DNA of 64,000 nt. Origin: Ramlibacter rhizophilus (GTDB lineage Bacteria > Pseudomonadota > Gammaproteobacteria > Burkholderiales > Burkholderiaceae_C). The stretch spans positions 372,001 through 436,000 of the forward strand of contig NZ_SMLL01000005.1 in NCBI RefSeq assembly GCF_004681965.1, given 5' to 3'. The stretch's first letter is position 1. Every line of letters begins with the position of its first letter. The position numbers were made by a program, and so were the translations under genes. A model generated the notes under the pieces. That model worked only from the letters and a program-made list of their open reading frames with translations. It did no database searches and was not told where the DNA came from. This document shows positions 25,843-34,004 of the stretch, one piece after another.

Positions 25843-27309
25843 TCACGCCTCGAGGATCCAGGTGTCCTTGGTGCCCCCGCCCTGCGAGGAGTTGACCACC
25901 AGCGAACCCTCCTTGAGCGCCACGCGCGTGAGCCCGCCGGGCACCATCTGCACCTGGCTGCCGGTCAGCACGAAGGGGCGCAGGTCGATGTGGCGCGGCG
26001 CGATGCCGGCGTCCACGTACGTGGGACAGGTGGACAGGCTGAGGGTGGGCTGCGCGATGTAGCCGGCCGGGTGCGCCTGGACCGCGCGTCGGAAGTCCTC
26101 GATTTCCTCCCGGCTCGACGCCGGGCCCACCAGCATGCCGTAGCCGCCGGCGCCATGAACCTGCTTGACCACCAGCTCGGACAGGTGGGAGAGGATGTAG
26201 TCCAGCTGGTCGGGCTCGCGGCCCACGTACGTGGGCACGTTCTTGAGGATCGGCTTTTCACCCAGGTAGAACTCGATCATGCGCGGCACATAGGGGTAGA
26301 TGGACTTGTCGTCCGCCACGCCCGCGCCCACGGCATTGGAGATGGTCACGTTGCCGGCCGCGAAGGCGTCCAGCAGGCCCGGGCAGCCGAGGGTGGAGTC
26401 GGGCCTGAACACCGCCGGGTCGAGGAAGTCGTCGTCCACGCGGCGGTAGATCACGTCGACCCGGCGCGGACCGCGCGTGGTGCGCATGTAGACGAAGCGG
26501 TCCTTGACGAAGAGGTCCTGCCCCTCCACCAGTTCCACGCCCATCTGCTGGGCGAGGAAGGCATGCTCGAAGTAGGCGCTGTTGTACATGCCGGGCGTGA
26601 GCACCACCACCGTGGGATCGGCCGCGCCGGGCTGGGCCGAGGCGCGCAGGGTCTCCAGCAGCAGGTCCGGGTAGTGCATGACCGGCGCGATGCGGTACTG
26701 GCTGAACAGGTCCGGGAAGAGGCGCATCATCATGCGCCGGTCCTCCAGCATGTAGCTCACGCCGCTGGGCACGCGCAGGTTGTCCTCCAGCACGTAGTAC
26801 TCGCCCTCCCCCTGCTCGTTCGGCGCGCGCACGATGTCGATGCCGGCGATGTGCGAGTACACGCGGTGGGGCGTGTAGATGCCCATCATTTCCTTGCGGA
26901 ACTGCGCATTGCCCAGGACCTGCTCGGCGGGGATGACCCCGGCCTTGAGGATTTCCTGCTCGTGATAGACGTCGTGCAGGAAGCGGTTGAGTGCCGTGAC
27001 GCGCTGCACCAGGCCCTGCTCCAGGGTGCGCCACTCGTGCGCCGGGATGATGCGCGGGATGAGGTCGAAGGGGATGAGCCGCTCGGTGCCGGCGCCGTCC
27101 TCGTCCTTGGCGCCGTAGACCGCGAAGGTGATGCCCACCCGGCGGAAGATCAGCTCGGCTTCCACGCGGCGGGCCCGCATGGCCTCTTCGCTCTGGCGGG
27201 CCAGCCAGCGGGCATAGCTTCCGTAGTGCGGCCGCACGGCGGCCGGATCACACTGCAGCGGTCCCGTGCCCTCGGGCGGGCGGGCCAGCATCTCGTCGAA
27301 GGTTCTCAT
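25843..27309 (-). CDS. circularly permuted ATP-grasp type 2 protein (DUF404/DUF407)
   Basis: A 488-residue predicted peptide or amide ligase. Family landmarks are FRRVGITFAVYG near the N-terminus, RIIPAHEWRTLEQGLVQR, VLEDNLRVPSGVSYMLEDR, VVVLTPGMYNSAYFEHAFLA, the FVKDRFVYMRTTRGPRRVDV segment and LVVKQVHGAGGYGMLVGP, in which Lys and the glycine-rich loop would contact ATP. The start is MRTFDEML at 27309, with GAGGAG seven to eight nt upstream. It begins a leftward set with alpha-E, a hybrid kinase and a TerB-like gene. The substrates are unknown. Confidence 0.93.
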   Translation of the reverse strand: MRTFDEMLARPPEGTGPLQCDPAAVRPHYGSYARWLARQSEEAMRARRVEAELIFRRVGITFAVYGAKDEDGAGTERLIPFDLIPRIIPAHEWRTLEQGLVQRVTALNRFLHDVYHEQEILKAGVIPAEQVLGNAQFRKEMMGIYTPHRVYSHIAGIDIVRAPNEQGEGEYYVLEDNLRVPSGVSYMLEDRRMMMRLFPDLFSQYRIAPVMHYPDLLLETLRASAQPGAADPTVVVLTPGMYNSAYFEHAFLAQQMGVELVEGQDLFVKDRFVYMRTTRGPRRVDVIYRRVDDDFLDPAVFRPDSTLGCPGLLDAFAAGNVTISNAVGAGVADDKSIYPYVPRMIEFYLGEKPILKNVPTYVGREPDQLDYILSHLSELVVKQVHGAGGYGMLVGPASSREEIEDFRRAVQAHPAGYIAQPTLSLSTCPTYVDAGIAPRHIDLRPFVLTGSQVQMVPGGLTRVALKEGSLVVNSSQGGGTKDTWILEA

Positions 27310-27381
27310 TCGCAGCTCCTCGGGGCAGCATAGCAATATCCGGGCCGCCCGAGCCCTGCGGACTTCCCGAAAACGCGCTGC

Positions 27382-29769
27382 TCATCCGGGCGATTCAGCG
27401 GGAACGTGATGCCAGTAGCGTCGGCGGCGCTCGCGCTCGCAGTCGATGCGGTCGGGCGCAGCGGAGGACCAGGTCGCGCCGCCGCACTCGACCGTGGAGC
27501 GCAGCTCGACGCCGGCCTCGCGCAAGCGTTGCAGCACGCCCGGCGCCGGATGGCCGAAGCGGTTGCGCCAGCCCGCCTGCACCAGTGCGAGTCGCGGCCG
27601 CACCGCCTCGATGAAGACCGCGCTCGACGAGGTCTGGCTGCCGTGGTGAGGGACCAGCAGGAAGTCCGCCTGCAAGGGCGCCGGCTTGTCGGGCGAGCGC
27701 GACTGCGCGGCGCGGGCCAGCAACTGGCGCTCCTGCGCCAGTTCGATGTCCCCGGTCAGCAGGGCCGAGCGCCCGCCCGCGGTGACGATCAGCACGCAGC
27801 TGAGGGCATTCGGCCGTTGGCGGCCGGCCTCGTAGTCGGCGGCCGCGGGGTGGAGGAACTCGAACTCCACCCCATCCCACTGCCAGCGCTGTCCGGCTTC
27901 GCAGCGCGTCGGTCGGCGCAGCGCCGCCACCGGATGGTCCGCTTCGATGGACGACCACAGCCGAGCCCCGGGCTGCGCCGCGAGCACCGCCGGTGCGCCG
28001 CCGATGTGGTCCACGTCGCGGTGGCTCACCACGACGATGTCCAGCCGCTCGCCCAGCGCCTGCAACAGCGGCACCAGCACGCGCGAGCCCGCCTCGCTCT
28101 CCGGACCCCAGCGCGGCCCGGTGTCGTAGAGCAGCGCATGGCGGGCCGTTCGCACCAGCACCGCGCTGCCCTGGCCCACGTCGGCGGCCAGCAGCTCGAA
28201 GGTGCCCGGCGGCGGTCGCGGGGACTGCCACAGCAGCACGGGCAGCAGCAGCGGCAGGCCCAGCACGCGCAGCGCGGGCGGCAGCGGCAGGACCAGCAGC
28301 AAGGCCCCGCCAGCGGCGAAGGCCGCCAGCAACAGCGGCGGCGTGGCGGCCTGCCACACCGCGCCGGGCACCTCGGCCAGCGCGCGCAGCACCCAGCCCA
28401 GGCCCTCGACCGCAACGGCGGCCAAGTCCCACAGCGGCGGCACGAGCACACCCGCCAGGCCGAGCGGCGTCACCACCAGGGTCACCCAAGGCACCGCCAG
28501 CAGGTTGGCCGGCAGGCCGATGAGCGAGACCTGCCCGAAGAGCAGCAGCGTCAGGGGTGCCAGAGCCACCGTCACGACCGCCTGCTCGCGCAGCAGCCCG
28601 AGCAGGCGCCCGCCCGGCTCCGCACCACGGGCGAACAGCACGCCGACGGCGGCGAAGCTGAGCCAGAAGCCGGGCTGCACCAGTGCCCAGGGGTCCACCA
28701 GCACGACCGCGGCCATGGCCAGCAGCCACACCAGCGGCCAGGGCCACTGCCGCCCGGACAGCCGCAGCAGGCTCACGGCCAGCAGCATCCAGACCGTGCG
28801 CTGCGCCGGCACGCCCCAGCCGCTGAAAACCGCATAGGCCGCCGCCAGCAGCACCCCGCCCAGCAGCCCGGCGTGCTGCGCCGGCACGGCCAGGCACAGC
28901 CGGGAGCTGCAGCGCCACAGCCGTCCGAGGGCGGCCGTGGCCAGCCAGGCGAAGAGGGTGATGTGCAGGCCTGAGATGCTCACCAGGTGCGACACGCCCG
29001 TGGCGCGGAAGACGTCCCAGTCGGCCCGCAGGATGGCGCGCTGGTCCCCCACCACGAGCGCGGCCACGATCCCGGCCGACGCGGGGTCGGCGATACGGGC
29101 AAGGATCGCGTCGCGCACCGACTGCCGCGCGCGCTCGATCCCCGGACCGCCCGCATCGAGCCGCTCTCCGGTGCCCACGACATAGCCGGTCGCACGCACG
29201 CCCTGCTCCCACAAGGACAGCTCGTGGTCGAAGCCGTGCGGATTGAGTTGTCCATGCGGCGCACGCAGCCGCACCGACAGGCGCCAGCGCTCGCCGGCGC
29301 GCAGGACGGGCAAGGGGGCCGCTGCCCCGCGGTCCGGCCACGCGTACCAGCCCAGCAGGAATGGCCCCTGCAGTTCCACCGCCCGGCCCGCACGCGCGGA
29401 CGCATCGGGCTCGAAGAGGAAGCGCAACCCGCCCTCGACGCGCTGCGGCATCGCGGCGACGCGGCCCTGCACGAGCACCGTGCGGCCCTCCAGGCCAGCC
29501 GGCAACGCGCCGCGGGCGTAGTGCGTGGCTCGCAGTCCCGTCAGCGTGAAGCTGGCCGACGCGACTACGAGCAGCAGCGCGGCACGCCCCGCCCAGGTGG
29601 CGCGCGGACGCCGCGACGATGCCATCAGGATGGCCACCACGGCCGACGCTGCAAGCGCGGCCCACCACGCCCATGCAGGCGCGAGCTGCGCCTGCTGCAA
29701 CTGGCAGGCCGCCCCGATCGGAACGCCCGCCAGCATCCAGGCCAGCCCGCGGCCCCTGCCTGTGCCCAT
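27382..29769 (-). CDS. comEC: DNA internalization competence protein ComEC/Rec2
   Basis: A 795-residue inner-membrane protein that forms the channel for single-stranded DNA uptake in natural transformation. N-terminal membrane segments and an OB-like region (ARGALPAGLEGRTVLVQGRV) are followed by the Competence domain (VVGDQRAILRADWDVFRATG, SHLVSISGLHITLFAWLA) and a C-terminal metallo-beta-lactamase-like domain with VVSHRDVDHIGGAP and LVPHHGSQTSSS. GGGGAG lies eight nt before the ATG at 29769. It is divergent from the multi-PAS kinase. Presence of comEC suggests competence, though pilus genes are not in view. Confidence 0.95.
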   Translation of the reverse strand: MGTGRGRGLAWMLAGVPIGAACQLQQAQLAPAWAWWAALAASAVVAILMASSRRPRATWAGRAALLLVVASASFTLTGLRATHYARGALPAGLEGRTVLVQGRVAAMPQRVEGGLRFLFEPDASARAGRAVELQGPFLLGWYAWPDRGAAAPLPVLRAGERWRLSVRLRAPHGQLNPHGFDHELSLWEQGVRATGYVVGTGERLDAGGPGIERARQSVRDAILARIADPASAGIVAALVVGDQRAILRADWDVFRATGVSHLVSISGLHITLFAWLATAALGRLWRCSSRLCLAVPAQHAGLLGGVLLAAAYAVFSGWGVPAQRTVWMLLAVSLLRLSGRQWPWPLVWLLAMAAVVLVDPWALVQPGFWLSFAAVGVLFARGAEPGGRLLGLLREQAVVTVALAPLTLLLFGQVSLIGLPANLLAVPWVTLVVTPLGLAGVLVPPLWDLAAVAVEGLGWVLRALAEVPGAVWQAATPPLLLAAFAAGGALLLVLPLPPALRVLGLPLLLPVLLWQSPRPPPGTFELLAADVGQGSAVLVRTARHALLYDTGPRWGPESEAGSRVLVPLLQALGERLDIVVVSHRDVDHIGGAPAVLAAQPGARLWSSIEADHPVAALRRPTRCEAGQRWQWDGVEFEFLHPAAADYEAGRQRPNALSCVLIVTAGGRSALLTGDIELAQERQLLARAAQSRSPDKPAPLQADFLLVPHHGSQTSSSAVFIEAVRPRLALVQAGWRNRFGHPAPGVLQRLREAGVELRSTVECGGATWSSAAPDRIDCERERRRRYWHHVPAESPG

Positions 29770-29854
29770 GTGAGATCTCCCCGTGGTGAGTCGCCCGCCC
29801 GCGCATTCCGTGCGAATCGCACGCAAAAGGAGCGGCAAGCGGCCTTCAAGAGTT

Positions 29855-29883
29855 TTTATACTTTTTAACTCAGTCAAGTCTAA
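29855..29883 (-). promoter_or_regulatory. predicted comEC promoter
   Basis: On the minus strand, TTAGAC (29883-29878), 17 nt, then TATAAA (29860-29855), inside the most AT-rich patch of this area. It would start a transcript roughly 80 nt before the comEC ATG. The same patch also offers TATACT (29857-29862) on the plus strand for the divergent kinase gene. Confidence 0.45.
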
Positions 29884-29896
29884 AGAACTCTTTCCC

Positions 29897-32677
29897 ATGT
29901 CCGCTTTCCCAGGAACGTTCACGAGCCCGGCCCGGCCCGCCACCAGGCGCCCGCCGGCGCGCCTGCAGGTCATCGCCGCGGGCAGTCGCCACGACGATCG
30001 CGAGTGGCTGTGCGAGCTGCTGGAGATCGGCATGACGGGCGACTTCGCAGTCCAGCCGGTCGTCTCCGGGGAAATGGCGCTGGCCGCGGTGCGGGCGCTG
30101 GCCGGCCGGCCCGGCGTGCTCCTGGCCGCGAGCGTGGACGACATGGCGGCCCAGGCGCTGCTCGCGCGCCTGGGCGCAGGGGCCGGCCTGCCGCCCTGTC
30201 CGGTGGTGGTGGTCACCGAAGGCACCGGGCGCCAGCAGGGATCGGCACTGCTGCGTGCCGGCGCGCAGGACTACATCGGCCAGGCCTGGCTGAGCCCGCA
30301 TGGACTGGCGCGGGCGATCGACAACGCGCAGGTACGCTGGTCCCACGAGCGGCAGTTGCGCGAGCACGAGGCGCACCTGCAGCGCAGCGAGGCTTTCCTG
30401 CGCGGCATCCTGGATTCACTGCCGCAGCAGGTCCTGGTACTGGACGACCAGGGCCGCATCGAGGCCGTCAACGATTCGTTCCTGCGTTGCGCCGGCACGC
30501 ACCCTGCGGGCCTGGCCACCGCCCGGCCGGGCGCCGACTACCTCGCGCTGTGCCGGCAGGCCGCCGAGGCGGGTGACGATCCGGGCGCTGTGGCCGTGCT
30601 GGAGGGCCTGGAGAAGCTGCTCGATCGCCAGCTGCCCGAATGCCTGCTGGAGTACCGCTGGCAGGGCCATGGGCCGCAGCCATGGCTGATGATGCACGCG
30701 CGGCGGCCCTACCACGGGCGCGGCCTGATCGTGAGCTGGGTCGACATCAGCGCCCGCAAGCAGGCCGAAGAGCAGCTGCGGCAGGCCCAGCGCCTGATGC
30801 AGACCATCATCGACGGGGCCGGCGCACTGGTCTTCGCCAAGGACCTGGAGGGCCGTTACCTGATGACCAACCAGGCGTGGCAGGCGCACTTCGGGATCGA
30901 CGAGGACCGTGCGCGCGGCATCACCGACGACGCCGTGTTCGACCCGGAGATGGCGCGGGCGGTGCGGGCCAGCGATCGGCAGGTGCTGGCCCATGGTCGC
31001 CGAATCGTGGTGGAGGAATGCGGGGGGCCGCGGGACGCCCCCACGCGCTGGTTGTCCAGCAAGTTCCCGCTGGTGGATGGCTCGGGCCACACCTATGCGG
31101 TCTGCGGCGTCTCGATCGAGATCACGCCCCTGCGCCAGGCCCAGGCCGCCCTGCAGGCGCGCGAGCGCGAGCTGCAGGCCGTGGCCGACAACACGCCGGA
31201 CGTGCTGCTGCGCTTCGACCGGCAGATGCGGCATCGCTTCGCGAACACGGCCATCGAGCGCCTCACCGGCCACGCTCCCGCGCAGTTCCTCGGCCGCACG
31301 GCCCGCGAGATCGGCCTGCCGACCGGCGTGTGCCGGCGCTGGGAGGTCGCTGTCGAGGAGGCGTTCCGCGGCGGGCTGGTCCAGCGCGTGAACTTCGATG
31401 TGGATGCGCCCACCGGGCGCCGTCACCTGCAGGGCCGCTTCGTGCCCGAGTTCGACGCGGCCGGCCAGGTGGCGCAGGTGCTGGCCGTCCTGCACGACGA
31501 AACCGAGCGGCGGCGCGCCGAGCGCAGCCTGCGCCGCCGCACGCGCCTTCTGGTGCGATTGGCCGAAGCCTCGCGCCTGGTCCATCGCAGCCTCTCGGCG
31601 GAGGACATCGCCCGGGTGCTCACGGAACAGGCCCGGCGGATCATCGGCGCGGGCCGTGCAGAAACCTGGCTGGCTGGCGACTTCCTCCAGGGCCAGTCCC
31701 TGCACGTGGTCTCGACGGCCCAGGCAGCCGTCCGCCAGGGCGCCACGCCGACGCAGGCGCACCCGCACGCCCACCGCACCCTGGCCGTGAAGCACACCGG
31801 CCATGCGGGCCAGCTGCTCGGACGGATGCAGCTGTCCGATCCGCGGGACGGCGCCTTCGCCCGCGAGGACAAGGCCGTGCTGGTGCAGTTGGCCGCAATC
31901 GCATCCTCGGGCTTCGAGAACGCCAGCCTCTACGCGTCGCTGCGCGAGGCTGACCGGCGCAAGGACCACTTCATCGCCACCCTGGCCCACGAACTGCGCA
32001 ACCCGCTCGCCCCCATCCGCAACGGCCTGGAAATCCTGCGTCGCACCGGCAAGCTGGTCGGATCGCCGGCCCGCACGCGCGACATGATGGAGCGCCAGCT
32101 CTCGCACCTCATCCGGCTTGTGGACGACCTGCTGGACGTCTCGCGCATCAGCCGCGGCAAGATCGAGCTGCGGCGCGAGACGCTGGTGCTGCAGCAAGTG
32201 ATCGACAGCGCCCTGGAGGCCTGCCGCCCGGCCCTCGATCGAAGCGGCCACGTCCTGGTCCTGCGGCTGCCGAACGAGCCGATCCGCGTCAACGGTGACT
32301 TCACCCGGCTGGCGCAGGTGGCCATCAACCTGCTGAACAACGCGGGCAAGCACACGCCCGAGGGCGGCCGCATCCTGCTGGAAGCGGGACAGGATGCGCA
32401 GGGCGCCTGGATGCGGATCTCCGACAACGGCTGCGGCATCCCCGCGGACATGCTGCCGCGCGTGTTCGACCTCTTCATCCAGGCCGACGACGCGCTGGCA
32501 CGGGCGCAGGGTGGACTGGGCATCGGCCTGTCGCTGGTGCGCCAGCTCGTGGAGTTGCACGGCGGCCGCGTGAGCGCAGAGAGCGACGGCCCCGGCCTGG
32601 GTAGCCGCTTCACCGTCCACCTGCCGCGCGTCGAGCCGGGCGCGCCGGGCCGCAATCCGGGGTTCGCCAGCGGGTGA
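29897..32677 (+). CDS. multi-PAS sensor histidine kinase with N-terminal pseudo-receiver
   Basis: A 926-residue soluble kinase. Residues about 25-150 resemble a receiver (LQVIAAGSRHDDREWLCELL through AGAQDYIGQAWLSPHGLARA) but lack the phospho-acceptor Asp (PGVLLAASVDDM). Three PAS-like domains follow (about 160-285, 290-415 and 420-540), then a GAF domain (about 555-680), His698 in IATLAHELRNPLAPIRNGLE, and the ATPase with INLLNNAGKHTPEGG and GGLGIGLSLVRQLVELHGG. There is no C-terminal receiver. Its kinase core closely resembles that of the hybrid kinase at 22667-24727, so the two are probably paralogues. The start MSAFPG has only a weak ribosome-binding site. The signal is unknown. Confidence 0.91.
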   Translation: MSAFPGTFTSPARPATRRPPARLQVIAAGSRHDDREWLCELLEIGMTGDFAVQPVVSGEMALAAVRALAGRPGVLLAASVDDMAAQALLARLGAGAGLPPCPVVVVTEGTGRQQGSALLRAGAQDYIGQAWLSPHGLARAIDNAQVRWSHERQLREHEAHLQRSEAFLRGILDSLPQQVLVLDDQGRIEAVNDSFLRCAGTHPAGLATARPGADYLALCRQAAEAGDDPGAVAVLEGLEKLLDRQLPECLLEYRWQGHGPQPWLMMHARRPYHGRGLIVSWVDISARKQAEEQLRQAQRLMQTIIDGAGALVFAKDLEGRYLMTNQAWQAHFGIDEDRARGITDDAVFDPEMARAVRASDRQVLAHGRRIVVEECGGPRDAPTRWLSSKFPLVDGSGHTYAVCGVSIEITPLRQAQAALQARERELQAVADNTPDVLLRFDRQMRHRFANTAIERLTGHAPAQFLGRTAREIGLPTGVCRRWEVAVEEAFRGGLVQRVNFDVDAPTGRRHLQGRFVPEFDAAGQVAQVLAVLHDETERRRAERSLRRRTRLLVRLAEASRLVHRSLSAEDIARVLTEQARRIIGAGRAETWLAGDFLQGQSLHVVSTAQAAVRQGATPTQAHPHAHRTLAVKHTGHAGQLLGRMQLSDPRDGAFAREDKAVLVQLAAIASSGFENASLYASLREADRRKDHFIATLAHELRNPLAPIRNGLEILRRTGKLVGSPARTRDMMERQLSHLIRLVDDLLDVSRISRGKIELRRETLVLQQVIDSALEACRPALDRSGHVLVLRLPNEPIRVNGDFTRLAQVAINLLNNAGKHTPEGGRILLEAGQDAQGAWMRISDNGCGIPADMLPRVFDLFIQADDALARAQGGLGIGLSLVRQLVELHGGRVSAESDGPGLGSRFTVHLPRVEPGAPGRNPGFASG

Positions 32678-32719
32678 GCCTTGGCAGCCGTCCTACGCTG
32701 AGCCATCGCGCGGGCTGCG

Positions 32720-33991
32720 ATGCTCGGGGTCGTGCTGGTTGCGCTTTCCATCCTCGTCACCATCCTGATCGCGCTCGTCGTGGTCAACCTGAGCGTGGGC
32801 GAGCGCCGCGTGGAGCAGGAGGTCGAGCACCTCTACAGCCTGGACGATCCGCAGTTCTTCCGCTCCATGGGGCTGCTGCTCGGTCCGGAGATCACGCACG
32901 GCAACCGCATCAAGGAGCTGGTCAACGGCGACCAGATCTTCCCCGAAATGCTCGAAGCCATTCGCGGCGCGCAGCGGACGGTGCTCTTCGAGACCTTCAT
33001 CTACTGGTCGGGCGACATCGGCACGCAGCTCGCGCAGGCCATGGCCGAGCGGGCGCGCGCCGGCGTGAAGGTGCATGTGCTGCTCGACTGGTTGGGCAGC
33101 CTCCGGGTCGATCCCGAGGTGCCCAAGCTTCTGAGCGAAGCAGGCGTCGAAGTGCGCCTGTTCCATCCACTGCACTGGTACCACCTCGGACGCATGAACA
33201 ACCGCACCCACCGCAAGCTGCTGATCGTGGACGGCCGCATCGGCTTCACGGGCGGCGTCGGCATCGCGCCGCAGTGGACCGGCAACGCCCAGGACCCGGA
33301 GCACTGGCGCGACTCGCATTTCCGGGTCGAGGGACCGGTCGTCGCGCAGATGCAAAGCGTGATGTTGTCCAACTGGAGCAAGACCACCGGCTGCATCCTG
33401 CACGGCGAGGACTACTTCCCCGCGCTCGAGCCCGTGGGGGACCAGCCCGCGCAGATGTTCGCCAGCTCCCCCAGCGGCGGCAGCGAGAGCATGACGCTGA
33501 TGGTTCACCTGGCCATCACGGCCGCGGTGCGCACGATCGACATCGGCAGCGCCTACTTCGTCCCCGATGCCATCAGCTGCAAGGCCATCTGCGCCGCCCT
33601 CAAGCGCGGCGTGCGCGTGCGCGTGATCACGCCCGGCAAGCACACGGACGAGGCCACGGTACGGCGCGCCTCGCGCGGCCTGTGGGGTGACCTGCTCGAA
33701 CACGGCCTGGAGATGTACGAGTACCAGCCCACCATGTTCCATGTGAAGGTGATGATCGTGGACGGCATCCTCACCTCGGTCGGCTCGACCAACTTCGACC
33801 CGCGCTCCCTGCACCTGAACGACGAGGCCAACCTGAACGTGTACGACCGCGAGTTCGCCGCGCGCATGACCGCCCTTTTCGAGGCCGACCTGCGGCTGTG
33901 CCACCGCATCACGCTGGCCGAGTGGCAGCACCGCCCGGTGCGCGAGAAGGTCCACGAACGTCTGGCGACGCTGCTCGCGCCGGTGCTGTAA
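32720..33991 (+). CDS. phospholipase D-family cardiolipin synthase
   Basis: A 423-residue membrane-anchored enzyme. One N-terminal membrane segment (about 3-25) precedes two HKD motifs: THRKLLIVDGRIGFTGG and FHVKVMIVDGILTSVGSTN, which together form the phosphatidyl-transfer site. Family members join phosphatidylglycerol or related lipids to make cardiolipin. The length is closest to the shorter ClsB-like group. It lies 13 nt before tamA on the same strand; with tamAB this is an envelope-biogenesis unit. The ATG at 32720 begins the hydrophobic leader. Confidence 0.92.
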   Translation: MLGVVLVALSILVTILIALVVVNLSVGERRVEQEVEHLYSLDDPQFFRSMGLLLGPEITHGNRIKELVNGDQIFPEMLEAIRGAQRTVLFETFIYWSGDIGTQLAQAMAERARAGVKVHVLLDWLGSLRVDPEVPKLLSEAGVEVRLFHPLHWYHLGRMNNRTHRKLLIVDGRIGFTGGVGIAPQWTGNAQDPEHWRDSHFRVEGPVVAQMQSVMLSNWSKTTGCILHGEDYFPALEPVGDQPAQMFASSPSGGSESMTLMVHLAITAAVRTIDIGSAYFVPDAISCKAICAALKRGVRVRVITPGKHTDEATVRRASRGLWGDLLEHGLEMYEYQPTMFHVKVMIVDGILTSVGSTNFDPRSLHLNDEANLNVYDREFAARMTALFEADLRLCHRITLAEWQHRPVREKVHERLATLLAPVL

Positions 33992-34004
33992 GGGGCGCGG
34001 ATCG

